Assembly: GCA_002839605.1 (NCBI GenBank)
Contig: PGYK01000013.1
Location: forward strand, 1 to 45,853
Direction of reading: 5' to 3'
DNA from: Methanomicrobiales archaeon HGW-Methanomicrobiales-3
GTDB lineage: Archaea > Halobacteriota > Methanomicrobia > Methanomicrobiales > Methanospirillaceae
Length of the DNA stretch: 45,853 nucleotides
Shown here: piece after piece, positions 8,476 to 17,621 of the stretch
How positions within the stretch are numbered: the first letter of the stretch is position 1
Layout of the letters: each line of letters opens with the position of its first letter
The notes under the pieces: generated by a model
Database searches by the model: none
The model's input: only the letters and a program-made list of their open reading frames with translations
Told to the model about the DNA's origin: nothing
Made by a program: the position numbers and the translations under genes

Positions 8476-9408
8476 ATGGGCAAACAGTTCTGTACCGCGT
8501 GCGGAGCAAAGATTAACGAGGGCATGCGGTTCTGCGAGAATTGCGGTGCAGCCGTTGAACCGTCAATACCCGCTGAAGTACCAGCAGGTGCAGTACCGGT
8601 TTCCGGTGCCGTTACCAGTACCTTCACGGCACCCTCAGGTCAGGGTGCGGGAAGACGTACCATACTGATCATCGCCGGCATCATCGTTCTCCTCCTCATC
8701 GCAGCAGTCGCGGTAGTCGTTGTGTTGCCAGGGTTTCAAAACAGTTCCCTGCCGGGAATGTCCAGCCCGTTAACACCGGCTCCTACTCCCTATCCCACAC
8801 CGGCTCCGACGCCGGTCTCGGTTGAGACACTGGCAGAACCGGTACCCCCGCCTGAACTCTTCCCGGACGCGCTTGCACTCCGGGAATTGTTCTATTTCAA
8901 CAACGAGAGCAAATATGCCAGCCGGGCAACGGTGTATCGTGTCTGGATGAATGAGACCTATCATTGGCACAATGATATGGATAATAAATATTACACTGAA
9001 CCAGACCGCCCGAATCCTGACTTCAAGTATCTGCTGGTCTTTGTCAACATCGAAAACATTGGATCGGATGGGTACCCCTATCCCAAATCCAATATGATCA
9101 TTGTTCACAATGGCGGCAACCTGTACCGGGTTGATACCTCCCATTTCCTTCCCAACAAGGCAGGAGACAGGGATGCTACTGCGATCGAGATCTTCGAGAT
9201 CGGGACGTTCTCCGATTATTTCCGGCAGGAGTACGTCGAGGATTACGGGTACTCCCACGGAACTACCCAGGATTTTGTCTTTCCCGGCATGGGTAACGCC
9301 ATTGACGGGTACCTGATTTACAAGGTACCTGCATCCCTCAAACCAGAGGAGACCTATGTTGAGATCGTGTTCGATGGAGAGGAACGGGCAGTCTGGAAAC
9401 TCTCGTAA
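8476..9408 (+). CDS. Zinc-ribbon, single-pass membrane protein with extracytoplasmic domain
   Basis: A 310-residue protein. An N-terminal zinc ribbon has two CxxC pairs (Cys 6/9 and 20/23). A Pro/Ala/Thr linker leads to a strong transmembrane helix at about 62-84, then a Pro-Thr repeat stalk (TPAPTPYPTPAPTP) and a C-terminal domain of about 190 residues rich in Tyr, Asp and Asn (YLLVFVNIENIG). The latter resembles the beta-sandwich of DUF4352-like secreted domains. The layout suggests a cytosolic zinc ribbon linked through the membrane to an outside sensor or binding domain. No enzyme motif is seen. It follows nrdD after a T-rich gap and has no operon partner. A second protein of similar layout lies at 17622-19190. 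Confidence 0.75.
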   Translation: MGKQFCTACGAKINEGMRFCENCGAAVEPSIPAEVPAGAVPVSGAVTSTFTAPSGQGAGRRTILIIAGIIVLLLIAAVAVVVVLPGFQNSSLPGMSSPLTPAPTPYPTPAPTPVSVETLAEPVPPPELFPDALALRELFYFNNESKYASRATVYRVWMNETYHWHNDMDNKYYTEPDRPNPDFKYLLVFVNIENIGSDGYPYPKSNMIIVHNGGNLYRVDTSHFLPNKAGDRDATAIEIFEIGTFSDYFRQEYVEDYGYSHGTTQDFVFPGMGNAIDGYLIYKVPASLKPEETYVEIVFDGEERAVWKLS

Positions 9409-9460
9409 CAAAAACCACAGCACAAAACAAGCGTTAAGGAAATAAGAAGCAGATCATTTG

Positions 9461-9478
9461 GCCCCAAAAAACCGGGGC
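9461..9478. terminator. Hairpin between convergent genes
   Basis: GCCCC (9461-9465) and GGGGC (9474-9478) form a short stem between the 3' ends of two convergent genes. There is no long T run on either side, so terminator function is only likely by position. Confidence 0.3.
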
Positions 9479-9479
9479 A

Positions 9480-9899
9480 TTACCGGATCTGCACCTTTTT
9501 TAACGAGATATCCATCACCCCGCGGTGGACGCGATAGGTGCTGTGGATCCGGTCAACCGGGTGGGGGAGCATGACCGTTGTTACCTGCTCGTCAACACAG
9601 ATCCGTACCCGGTCAGGTTCAATATCCGCAACCGGGGCATTTTTGGGATCTCGCGGAAGCGATGCCGTGATGAAGAGATCCTCCTCAGTCTCGACAACCT
9701 CGTATGGGATCTCTGCGTCATCTTCCGGCTGCCCGAGGGAGAAGATTTCGGGATCGCTACCGGAAGTATGCCGGGTGATGATCGTATAACCAATAACCCG
9801 GGCCTGCTGGTTCTCCGGCAGGTTCTTTACGAGCTCCTCGACAATCTTTGCAAGATTGCCAAACACATCATCGTAGGGACCATTGGGATTATTCTGCAT
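9480..9899 (-). CDS. Hsp20/alpha-crystallin-like protein
   Basis: A 139-residue acidic protein. The N-terminal part (DVFGNLAKIVEELVKNLPE) is helical. The C-terminal part (about 65-139) has the strand pattern of small heat-shock/GvpH-like proteins: YEVVETEEDLFITASLPR, then VRICVDE and a final amphipathic strand. The ATG at 9899 follows GAGG with 5-base spacing, inside the 3' end of the upstream regulator gene, so the two are coupled. Most likely a small chaperone-like protein; a gas-vesicle GvpH-type role is possible but no gvp gene is present here. Confidence 0.65.
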   Translation of the reverse strand: MQNNPNGPYDDVFGNLAKIVEELVKNLPENQQARVIGYTIITRHTSGSDPEIFSLGQPEDDAEIPYEVVETEEDLFITASLPRDPKNAPVADIEPDRVRICVDEQVTTVMLPHPVDRIHSTYRVHRGVMDISLKKVQIR

Positions 9900-10515
9900 G
9901 GACACCTCTGAGCATGTAGCGGTCTTTTACACGTTTTGTGATCCCCCGCCGTTCGAACTTCCGGAGGATATCGGCAAGGGCATCCTTTGGAACCTCCGTA
10001 GCCTCGATAAGTTCCGGAAGGGTCAGGGAATCATGCGAGAGTGCGATAACTACAGTAACCTCTCGTTCGCTCCTGAATAAATCCTTATGGTTCTGGGCAA
10101 GATCGTGGATCTTGATCTCGATGTCGTGGTTGATCTGCTCAAGATTCGATAAGATTCGGTCATGGGCTTTAATCATACGGCCGAGCATGGCAACCGACTG
10201 TTTCAGCCGTTCGTTCTCTTCATCGTCCTCCGGGGTTACCGCGCTGATGGTCCGGATCTCCCTGAGACTGACATCGACGAGGATATCGTGGGCAAGATAA
10301 TAGTATTTCCGGCGCCTCTCGTCTATCTGGCAGGCGAGGATCGTCTCGCGCTCCAGCATCTGGAGGTGGTCGATAACTGCCTTTGGCGAGAGCATCAGGG
10401 TGTCAGAGATCTCGGTAACAAAACAGGGTTTCTGCCGCAGGAGTTCGATGATCCGCCGCCGGTTCCGGTTTCCGAGAATATCGAGAAGGCGGGCAGCCTC
10501 GATCACATCTGGCAT
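9889..10515 (-). CDS. ArsR-like winged-helix regulator with a second C-terminal HTH
   Basis: A 208-residue protein. Residues about 5-75 form a winged helix (LLDILGNRNRRRIIELL, then TEISDTLMLSPKAVIDHLQMLE) typical of ArsR-like archaeal regulators. The middle (about 95-150) is a long, charged, coiled-coil-like stretch likely used for dimerization. Residues about 155-208 form a second HTH (LTLPELIEATEVPKDALADILRKFERRG). Its end overlaps the start of the Hsp20-like gene by 11 bases. A HTH plus hsp20 pair recalls archaeal heat-shock repressors such as Phr and HSR1, which repress their own operons; that function here is inferred. Confidence 0.82.
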   Translation of the reverse strand: MPDVIEAARLLDILGNRNRRRIIELLRQKPCFVTEISDTLMLSPKAVIDHLQMLERETILACQIDERRRKYYYLAHDILVDVSLREIRTISAVTPEDDEENERLKQSVAMLGRMIKAHDRILSNLEQINHDIEIKIHDLAQNHKDLFRSEREVTVVIALSHDSLTLPELIEATEVPKDALADILRKFERRGITKRVKDRYMLRGVHAE

Positions 10516-10705
10516 ATTAACGTAATGTTAGTCTTGAAAATTATTAGGACTTTTTCCTGTTTTTTTTGCAAAAGTCCAAAGGACAGACCGGCAGGGCAGT
10601 CATATCGTGAAAATGCAGGAATGAAAAAATGCAGAGAAGATCCGGACAATAACTTCGGGGAACCTGAAAACCTGCGTACAGTCGCGGTACTATTCCCGTG
10701 CCGGG

Positions 10706-12853
10706 TCACAGTACCCTGAACCTGCCTGCGGGAACCTCGATATCAAAGATGGTTCCCTTGCCATAAACCCCCATCTCCCGGAGAGTTATCCCGGTATAGC
10801 CCAGCAACTCCCGGATCAAAAAGAGCCCGCGCAGGGTCGTGGCATTGTACGCAACATCAAAGATTGCCTCCTTGTCGGCTTCGGGCACACCCATGCTGTC
10901 ATCCTGGTAGATGATATGGAGGGTGTCGCCGCTCACGTGTGCAGAGACACATATGAACGAAAGGGATGGTCCCCCGCTCTTGAAAGAGTTTTCCAAAAGC
11001 ATGGAGAAGACCCGGGGCAGGAGCGGATCGGCAAATATCTCGATTCCCTCAAGATCCTGTTCGATCGTGACATGGTGCCGGGGCAGCAGTGCCAGCGCAC
11101 CATCAAGCACGTCCTGTACCGGTTGCCAGGCAGGAGAGACCAGTCCCGTATCCTGGAGTGCCCGCATGGCAGAGATCTGGTTCCGTATTGAGGAGATCGA
11201 CCCCAGAGTCTTAGCAAAGAACGTCTGCATCTCATCGTGCGTATTGATCAGCTGCGCACGTTCCAGGTGGTTCATAATGACCGAGAGGTTATCGAGGATA
11301 TCGTGGCGCGTGAGACTGAAGAGCAGATCCATTTTTAAGTTGATATTCTCGTGACTGACATCTTCGCAGATCCCTAAGATGAACTGGAGTTTTTCATTCG
11401 AGTCCAGGATTGGTACCAGGATCATGTGGAGAACCCCCCCTCCATGAAGATGCGAGTCCTCAATCTTACTTTTCACTTCGTGAGGATTTCTGATAATCTG
11501 GAGATCTTCACCTTCAATCTCCGATGCAACTGCCGCGGAAAAAACATCCCGGTCTGTTTTTCCGATAATTGCTGCGGCAGGGATCGCAAACATCTTCTCG
11601 CTGGTCCGGTTCCAGAAGATGTATTCACCGGTATCGGCCCGTTTGATGAAGACACCGACCGGTAACTGGTCGATCATCTCCTTTTTGAAGATCTCGTCAT
11701 CCTGCATCTTCCGGAGGGCATGCCGGAGGGAGTCAACCATCGTATTGATGCTCGTTTCAAGAAGAGTAAACTCAACGTTCTCGGTGGGACGGATCCGGTG
11801 GTCAAGGTTCCCCTGGGAAATGATCTCGATATCCGACACAATCTCCTGAACCGGGCGCGTAATCCAGCGGGTGAGGAAGAACGCGATGATGCACCCCATG
11901 AGGATTGCGGCAGCCCCGGTCAAGAGGTGGAAGAGCAGAAGCTGGTTGAGAGATTCCTGAATCAATTTTTCGCTGTATGTCAGCTCAACGATCCGGCTCG
12001 GATTCGATCCATACGTCTCATCCTCAAGATCAATATACAGGTACCGGCGTTTGATGGCATTGGCCGGATCGGCAATTACGACCGTAGACCGGGTCGTAAT
12101 TACTTCTTTTATTACTTCCTGGACCGACGGATCCGGCAGGGCATTATCCTCGCTCTGTCGTCCCAGCGTATTGAAGATCCGGTACTCTTCAAGATAGGGA
12201 TTGAGTGCAACGATCGAATCGATATTATCATTGACCAGAACCTTCTCGTTCACGCCATCAAAGGTCTGGCCGGTGAGCCCGAGTTCAAGGATATATCGAT
12301 GATCCGGTGTCGGCTGGTACGCATATTTCCGGAACTTGCCTTCCCCCATCAGCTCATTGACGACACGGTCCGGGAAGAACCCTTCGGAATTGCGGATTTT
12401 TGTCAGGTACTGGTAAAACGACGGAAGGGTCCTGAAGTCCATGCCAAGTTCCGGAGTATAGGTGGTATAGACAATGACTCCCTCCTCACTGATGATGTAT
12501 ATATCAAAGTCTTCCCCAATTCTCTGTTTCACCGATCCGAGATCCATCCGGGACGGATCGCTGCCTGCGCGCTCGTATTCCGTCAGGACGAGGCTGAGTC
12601 CCTGGCGCATCTGCTGGTTCAGGCTGGCATCGTACGTGTTCCATAAGGCGTCCTTGAGCCGTATTGCCTGCTCAGCGTTCTGCTCGGTCTGGACCTGGAG
12701 CAGGTGCTGCTCCCGGTCGAAATTGTTCTTGGTATAGATGTAATCACTGGCGGTCAGGAACCCGACGACGCACAGGACCAGGACAACCATGCAGATCAGG
12801 ATGTACTGCGAGAACGTGCGCCGCTGCAAATCCTGTTTACCGGAATTTCCCAT
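10706..12853 (-). CDS. Membrane sensor histidine kinase (Cache-HAMP-PAS-HK)
   Basis: A 715-residue kinase. TM1 is at about 15-37. An extracytoplasmic Cache-like domain of about 270 residues follows (with DIYIISEEGVIVYTT). TM2 is near 310-330, then HAMP with RWITRPVQEI, and a PAS domain (PVGVFIKRADTGEYIFWNRTSEKMF). The histidine region SLTRHDILDNLSVI has the phospho-accepting His near residue 515. The ATPase domain is divergent (LLENSFKSGG as N box, DDSMGVP as G1). The ATG at 12853 has AGAGG 7 bases upstream and is preferred over upstream in-frame starts. No response regulator lies next to it, so it is an orphan sensor; its ligand is unknown. Confidence 0.88.
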   Translation of the reverse strand: MGNSGKQDLQRRTFSQYILICMVVLVLCVVGFLTASDYIYTKNNFDREQHLLQVQTEQNAEQAIRLKDALWNTYDASLNQQMRQGLSLVLTEYERAGSDPSRMDLGSVKQRIGEDFDIYIISEEGVIVYTTYTPELGMDFRTLPSFYQYLTKIRNSEGFFPDRVVNELMGEGKFRKYAYQPTPDHRYILELGLTGQTFDGVNEKVLVNDNIDSIVALNPYLEEYRIFNTLGRQSEDNALPDPSVQEVIKEVITTRSTVVIADPANAIKRRYLYIDLEDETYGSNPSRIVELTYSEKLIQESLNQLLLFHLLTGAAAILMGCIIAFFLTRWITRPVQEIVSDIEIISQGNLDHRIRPTENVEFTLLETSINTMVDSLRHALRKMQDDEIFKKEMIDQLPVGVFIKRADTGEYIFWNRTSEKMFAIPAAAIIGKTDRDVFSAAVASEIEGEDLQIIRNPHEVKSKIEDSHLHGGGVLHMILVPILDSNEKLQFILGICEDVSHENINLKMDLLFSLTRHDILDNLSVIMNHLERAQLINTHDEMQTFFAKTLGSISSIRNQISAMRALQDTGLVSPAWQPVQDVLDGALALLPRHHVTIEQDLEGIEIFADPLLPRVFSMLLENSFKSGGPSLSFICVSAHVSGDTLHIIYQDDSMGVPEADKEAIFDVAYNATTLRGLFLIRELLGYTGITLREMGVYGKGTIFDIEVPAGRFRVL

Positions 12854-12906
12854 CGTCATACCTCTGAAATACACCCACACGGTACCGACAGGTGAGGATG
12901 CCGGAA

Positions 12907-14136
12907 TTACTCTGCACCGGCATCCGCCAGCAGCTGGAAGATGATATCGTAATTCTCGCTCTTCTCGTTGCGGTGACGGTGGACTGCCCAGACAAGGCTT
13001 GACTCTCCCGAGGATTTGTAGGGGGTCACTTTCTTGGCATGCACGTTTGCCCCGCGTTTTAAGAGGAGATCTACCATATCCACCTGCCCGTTCCAGACAG
13101 CGGCCATGAGCGGAGTTTCACCATCGTTGAGCCGGACATCGACATCTGCTCCTTCATCAAGGAGGAACGCGGCGATATCCGTGTGCCCGTTGATTGCCGC
13201 TGCATAGAGCGCGGTGATCCCCCGGGGGGATTTGTCATGAATATTTGCACTGTGCCCCACAAGATTTTTCACGACGTTGAGGTTTCCGGTCCGTGCGGCA
13301 TGAGTGAGGATCGTGATCCCTTTCTTGTCCCGGCTCCGGATATCTGCGCCGTTCTCAAGGAGGTGATTCACGCACAGCTCCTTCTGCGGCTCAAACTGCG
13401 GCCTGAGCTGGACGAGCATTGCCGGGGTTAAAAAATCGGTAAGCTTGATAGTTGAGCTGACCAGCCGGAGGTGGATGAGACTGTCAATGAGTTCCTCGAT
13501 CGTGGCGATCACGGCATAGGTGAGGGCGGTTTTTCCCTCCGTGTCGCGGAGGTCAACTGCTGCTTTATTTTCAAGCAGCTCTTTTGTGATCTCGAAATTT
13601 GCCATGCTGGCTGCTGCCATCAGCGGGGTTGTACCGAACATATTTGACACGTTTGGATCTGCACCGGACTTCGCGAGCAGGGAAACAATCCGGACGGGAT
13701 TGTAATCCGGGTGGTATTTAGAATACTTGTGCACGATCTCGATGAGAGTCTTGAAAAATTCGTGATCCATGTTGTCATAAAAGATGGACGAGTTTGTTGA
13801 CGCCACGAGCAGGGGCGTCCAGCCTTCTTCGGTCTTTCTGGAAAGATCTACCGGGTAGGCAAGAATACTCCGGACATACTCGAAATTATTCTGGAGGCAG
13901 GCAAACGTGAGCGGGCTGTACCCGTTCATGGTCGCAAGGTTCACATCAGCCCCCCGTTCGAGCAGGAACCGGAAAATCCGGGGATCGTCGCAGAGGATCG
14001 CTTTGATTAACGGGGTTTCACCGTGAGCCCCCCGCACATTGATGTCCGCTCCACTAACTACCGCTGCCCGCACCGCTTCAAACGAATTGGAATCTACGGC
14101 TTCCATCAGCCGGGTATCCGGGGACTCTGAGGTCAT
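12907..14136 (-). CDS. Ankyrin-repeat protein
   Basis: A 409-residue protein made almost entirely of about ten ankyrin units (for example GETPLIKAIL, GYSPLTFACLQ, GTTPLMAAASMAN, GETPLMAAVWNGQVD). No signal peptide, membrane segment or catalytic domain is visible, so it is likely a cytosolic protein-binding scaffold. The ATG at 14136 has AGGTGG 8 bases upstream and is chosen over GTG 14148. It lies on the same strand as, and between, the HEAT-repeat gene and the sensor kinase. The partner is unknown. Confidence 0.88.
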   Translation of the reverse strand: MTSESPDTRLMEAVDSNSFEAVRAAVVSGADINVRGAHGETPLIKAILCDDPRIFRFLLERGADVNLATMNGYSPLTFACLQNNFEYVRSILAYPVDLSRKTEEGWTPLLVASTNSSIFYDNMDHEFFKTLIEIVHKYSKYHPDYNPVRIVSLLAKSGADPNVSNMFGTTPLMAAASMANFEITKELLENKAAVDLRDTEGKTALTYAVIATIEELIDSLIHLRLVSSTIKLTDFLTPAMLVQLRPQFEPQKELCVNHLLENGADIRSRDKKGITILTHAARTGNLNVVKNLVGHSANIHDKSPRGITALYAAAINGHTDIAAFLLDEGADVDVRLNDGETPLMAAVWNGQVDMVDLLLKRGANVHAKKVTPYKSSGESSLVWAVHRHRNEKSENYDIIFQLLADAGAE

Positions 14137-14269
14137 GTTATCCACCACCTGCCAAACGAACAGCTTTTATGAGTTCTGATTTATTTTCGGTTATTAAAAA
14201 GGAGATCTATTCGATCCGGCTCCCGGTTCTTGTACAGGAACGCCAAAGATGCCGCAATCCAGGAAAGAG

Positions 14270-14872
14270 TTATTTCAGGGACTCAGCAATTGCTTCCCTG
14301 ACCTTCTCGTCCGTTTCCGTCTCGAGGGCCGCAGTCAGCGCATCGGTTGCATTCTTCCCGCCGATCGCCCCGAGGGCCCGAATCGCCATCATGCGCACGT
14401 AATAGTTCTCGTCTTTTAAGAGAATGATCATCGGCTCGATTGCATCGGAATCACCAAGACCGCGCAGGCCTTTGGCTGCCATGTAGCGGACATGATCCCG
14501 GTTGTCTTTTAAGCCCTGGATGAGCGGCTTCACGGCTTTCTCGTCAGCAATCTTCCCGAGAGCCTCGGCAGCCCGGTACCGGGTCTCCCACTTGGGCTCT
14601 TTCATTGCATCTGCGAGCGGTTCGATTGCCGCCTTACCGATTGCCGAAAGTGCAAGGGTTGCCTGTTCCCGTACCGACTTGTCGAAATCGGCAAGGGATT
14701 CCACAAGGGGTTGGATGGCCCGGGGATTTTTGGCTTTTCCGAGGAGGTAGGCCGCGTACTGCCGGACCTGCGGGTCGGTATTGTAGATAAGAGCCTTGAT
14801 GAGGCCTTCCACGTCCTGCTTCTCGAGTTCTTCGGAGCATTCCGGTTTTTGTGGAATATTGGTATCAGTCAT
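14270..14872 (-). CDS. HEAT-repeat protein (PBS lyase-type repeats)
   Basis: A 200-residue protein with about five to six HEAT repeats of 31 residues (DPQVRQYAAYLLGKAKN, DKSVREQATLALSAIGK, KWETRYRAAEALGKIAD, RDHVRYMAAKGLRGLGD, NYYVRMMAIRALGAIGG). It is a protein-interaction solenoid of the kind common in methanogens. The name PBS lyase reflects shared repeats, not phycobilin chemistry. The ATG at 14872 has GGAG 5 bases upstream. It is followed on the same strand, after a 133-base gap, by the ankyrin gene. Confidence 0.88.
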   Translation of the reverse strand: MTDTNIPQKPECSEELEKQDVEGLIKALIYNTDPQVRQYAAYLLGKAKNPRAIQPLVESLADFDKSVREQATLALSAIGKAAIEPLADAMKEPKWETRYRAAEALGKIADEKAVKPLIQGLKDNRDHVRYMAAKGLRGLGDSDAIEPMIILLKDENYYVRMMAIRALGAIGGKNATDALTAALETETDEKVREAIAESLK

Positions 14873-15148
14873 TGTCACTCCATGAATTATCGCCCGTATT
14901 CTTATATAAGGAAGATCACGAAAGGGGGATACTGAGATTCAGTAAAAAAAGATCGGGGATACCGGGAGGTGCTGGAGAACCCCGTTATATGAAGATATTT
15001 TCCTGTTGTTGTGCACAGGTGGACTGATGTGCGTGTGGATGAGGATTGCGATAGTGCCGGTCCGACACACTATATTCCTGTCCCTCGCTCACGGGCTCGC
15101 GATAACCTCCCAATGTTTTTTACTCCCCGCTCATCCTCTGAATTCCTG

Positions 15149-15622
15149 TTATGCAATAGCAGCCTTTACTGCGGTCACGTCAAGCGATTGCGCAACCGAG
15201 AGGACTCCCTGGGCCGTTTCACCGGGCAGGTCTTCGCGGACCAGGATATCACGGTATGCATCGCGCATGGTGATGACCGTCATCCGGAACCGGGTGAGGG
15301 ACGTGCGGAGCCCGGAATGGTTTTTTACGTGTGCCATCTCCTGGACCGAAGCGAGCTGGACGCTGCCTGCACCGGCAAGGGTGTCCAGTTCCGAACAGTT
15401 GATCCCAAGAAGCCGAAGACTGGCATTGATCATCCGGACCCGGGTCATCACGCCTTCGCTGCGCAACAGGACATCCCGGAGCGTATCGTCATTTGTACAG
15501 GGATTCATGATCATGGGAAATGTGCGGTAGGATTTTGAAGATCCCTGATAAATCGTCGTGCGTGCTTGTGGGATACCGGTGTTGTTCCGGTTCCGCAGGG
15601 CTGATTGGAGGTTTGCGGGCAT
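15149..15622 (-). CDS. Hypothetical helical protein
   Basis: A 157-residue protein I do not recognise. The N-terminal 35 residues are polar and Arg/Asn-rich. The rest is predicted helical with regular spacing (DTLRDVLLRSEGVMTRVRMI, LTRFRMTVITMRDAYRDILV). No Cys motif, signal or membrane segment is seen. GGAGAG stands 7 bases before the ATG at 15622, a good ribosome site, which supports this strand over the longer plus-strand frames overlapping it. A shorter start at 15514 is possible. It stands alone between unrelated genes. Confidence 0.55.
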   Translation of the reverse strand: MPANLQSALRNRNNTGIPQARTTIYQGSSKSYRTFPMIMNPCTNDDTLRDVLLRSEGVMTRVRMINASLRLLGINCSELDTLAGAGSVQLASVQEMAHVKNHSGLRTSLTRFRMTVITMRDAYRDILVREDLPGETAQGVLSVAQSLDVTAVKAAIA

Positions 15623-15981
15623 GGTAGTTCTCTCCTGCCGGTCTTCCTGTGGCGGGGTAATTTCATGCTATCAGTTCCTTGACCGGGTACGGTTTTTTCG
15701 CCCCCGTATCGGCGCAGAGTACCGCCCGGAACACCCGGGCAGAAATCTGCTTACATGACCTTTTTCTCGCGGAATGTTTTCGCGAAAACGGCAGGTTCGG
15801 AAGCCGGTTCCCGTTTTTTAGGTTTTTCATCCAATGAAACGGAACGCTGCATCTGACGTCAACGGGGAGTCTGATAAATGTGTAAAACTGCACCAGTTCG
15901 ATGATAGAACCTGCAGGTTCAGCCTCACTGTGCACCGGACTGCGAGACATTACTCCCAATCCATTCGCAGTTAACGGTTGA
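15623..15981. other. Intergenic region without a convincing gene
   Basis: About 360 bases. The minus-strand open frame here has basic, low-complexity content and no ribosome site, so I do not call it. One small hairpin is visible (TCGCG/CGCGA near 15768-15785). The right end holds the promoter of the DUF4349 gene. Confidence 0.5.
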
Positions 15982-15992
15982 TTTTTATATAT
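15982..15992 (+). promoter_or_regulatory. TATA box of the DUF4349 lipoprotein gene
   Basis: TTTTTATATAT, centred about 27 bases before 16014, the predicted start codon, as expected for an archaeal promoter with a very short leader. Confidence 0.55.
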
Positions 15993-16013
15993 CCCGCAAT
16001 GAAGGAATTGTGT

Positions 16014-16928
16014 ATGAAAGAACATAGCATCGCACTGCTTATCCTGTGCATCGCGGTGGTCGCTGCTGCCGGGTGCACGGGCCTTTCGTCATCGTCTTTT
16101 GACAATGCCGGCTCCATGCAGGAAGGTATGTACACCGGCGACAGCAGCGGATACCGGGCTGATATGAAAGTAGCCTATGCGCCGGATTCAGCCCCCGTAC
16201 CTGCCGCAGTCCGCCCCCTCACCCAGGGATCCGGCACGGGCGAGATCGAGACCAAAATTATCAAGACTGCTCATCTCACCATCGAAGTGAAAGATGTTAC
16301 CGGATCGGTTGAACTGCTCAAGGCAATGGCGGCGGAAAAAGGCGGGTACCTGTCCACTACCAATGTCCAGAAGAGTTACAATGACCGGCTTTCAGGCACA
16401 GTTGTCATGCGCATCCCGCAGGCAGAGTTCGAGAACACGCTTGTCGGAGTCAAGGCAATCGGCACCGTCAAGTCCGCGTCCACGCAGGGAGAGGATGTGA
16501 CCGAGGAGTACGTTGACCTCCTTGCCCAGAAGACCTCCTACCAGAACCAGCTCGCCCAGTACAATGCCATCATGAAGCAGAGTACCAAAGTCGAGGATAT
16601 CATCAAAGTCCAGGAGCAGATTGACCGTGTCCAGACGGAACTGAACCGGCTCGAAGGACGCCTGAAATATCTCAACAGCCGGGTTGATCTCTCGACCATT
16701 ACCGTCAACCTTCAGGAACCCGAACCCGTTGGAGGCCAGACAGGCCATAACTTTGTCTCGACCATCAACGAAGGCATCAGCGGATTCCTTGGCATGATCG
16801 ACGCGATCATCATCCTCTTCTTCACGCTCCTGCCACTCTTCATCCTCGGCGTAATCGGGTATTACACCCACCGCTGGTACAAAGGCAGGAAACCGGCTGA
16901 ATTGCCAAAAACAGAGAAGAAGGAATAA
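16014..16928 (+). CDS. DUF4349 lipoprotein with C-terminal membrane anchor
   Basis: A 304-residue protein. The signal peptide ends in a lipobox (AAAGC, Cys at about 20). A 60-residue low-complexity region leads to the DUF4349 core from about residue 78 (IKTAHLTIEVKDV). That core includes a long coiled coil (about 160-225: YQNQLAQYNAIMKQ, QEQIDRVQTELNRLEGRL). A strong transmembrane helix follows at about 255-285, then a basic cytoplasmic tail. The family sits at the cell surface and is unassigned biochemically. GAAGGA (16001-16006) precedes the ATG. It converges with the PH-domain gene, leaving only 5 bases between stop codons. Confidence 0.85.
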   Translation: MKEHSIALLILCIAVVAAAGCTGLSSSSFDNAGSMQEGMYTGDSSGYRADMKVAYAPDSAPVPAAVRPLTQGSGTGEIETKIIKTAHLTIEVKDVTGSVELLKAMAAEKGGYLSTTNVQKSYNDRLSGTVVMRIPQAEFENTLVGVKAIGTVKSASTQGEDVTEEYVDLLAQKTSYQNQLAQYNAIMKQSTKVEDIIKVQEQIDRVQTELNRLEGRLKYLNSRVDLSTITVNLQEPEPVGGQTGHNFVSTINEGISGFLGMIDAIIILFFTLLPLFILGVIGYYTHRWYKGRKPAELPKTEKKE

Positions 16929-16933
16929 AAAAA

Positions 16934-17560
16934 TTATTTTTTCTGTTGCTGCTCGAGCAGTATGCGGATCTTTTTGAGTTCATTCAGGATGAGCATACTG
17001 GTTCCGGTTGACGCAACTGGTTCTTCCTGAGCCCGTGCCGGGACACCAGTACCGGTGCCATCGCCACCACCACTGCAGGAGCGCACAGCGTTACGGAGCA
17101 GTTCCCGGAGTTCGTCGGCATGCTCAATCGCCTCTATCCGGATCTCGGGTACCGCCTGCCCTGAGTATCCTGCGGTCTGGATGGCAATTGTCGAGATTCG
17201 CAGCCAGCGCATGACCGGGCCCTGTTTAAGATCCAGATTGGTGATCCGGTTATACGGCACGATGCCGGTTGTCCTGAACCAGACGCCACGGCGCCAGCGG
17301 AGCTCGTCATCATGGAGCTCGTAGGACATGGTGTCGTAATACAGCCGGACCCAGATTACAAACAGGATGGTGATGAGAACAAGTCCCCCAAGAATGATAA
17401 GGGAAATGAACAGGTCGGGTTCCGTTGCAAGTATCAGGGGAAGTACTGCAAAGGCAGCAATGAGAAGGGCAAAGAACAGGAAATTGATGATAAACCACGG
17501 GATGAACGCCGGGGATGGCCTGAACGGTACATTACGGGGAAAATTCACAGGATCGGTCAT
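16934..17560 (-). CDS. PH-domain membrane protein (YdbS/YdbT-like, bPH2)
   Basis: A 208-residue protein with two hydrophobic helices (about 20-45 and 50-72). A bacterial-type PH domain follows (about 75-155), with the signature YELHDDELRWRRGVWFRTT and VPYNRITNLDLKQGP. A Gly/Thr linker leads to a helical C-terminal tail (LNELKKIRILLEQQQKK). Such proteins are membrane-associated and of unknown biochemical role; some are linked to envelope stress and bacteriocin resistance in bacteria. It is downstream on the same strand of another PH-containing protein, suggesting related functions. Confidence 0.82.
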   Translation of the reverse strand: MTDPVNFPRNVPFRPSPAFIPWFIINFLFFALLIAAFAVLPLILATEPDLFISLIILGGLVLITILFVIWVRLYYDTMSYELHDDELRWRRGVWFRTTGIVPYNRITNLDLKQGPVMRWLRISTIAIQTAGYSGQAVPEIRIEAIEHADELRELLRNAVRSCSGGGDGTGTGVPARAQEEPVASTGTSMLILNELKKIRILLEQQQKK

Positions 17561-17621
17561 GATATATCCAGAGAATTATCGATCGTTATCATCGAAAAAA
17601 GGATCGGGTGAATAACCCGGG

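Noticed and set aside
15006-15538. Two plus-strand frames of about 175 codons
   Set aside because: No ribosome site, Arg/Ser/Thr-rich content, and they oppose a minus-strand frame with a good Shine-Dalgarno site.
15663-16025. Minus-strand frame of 120 codons
   Set aside because: No ribosome site; overlaps the promoter and start of the DUF4349 gene.
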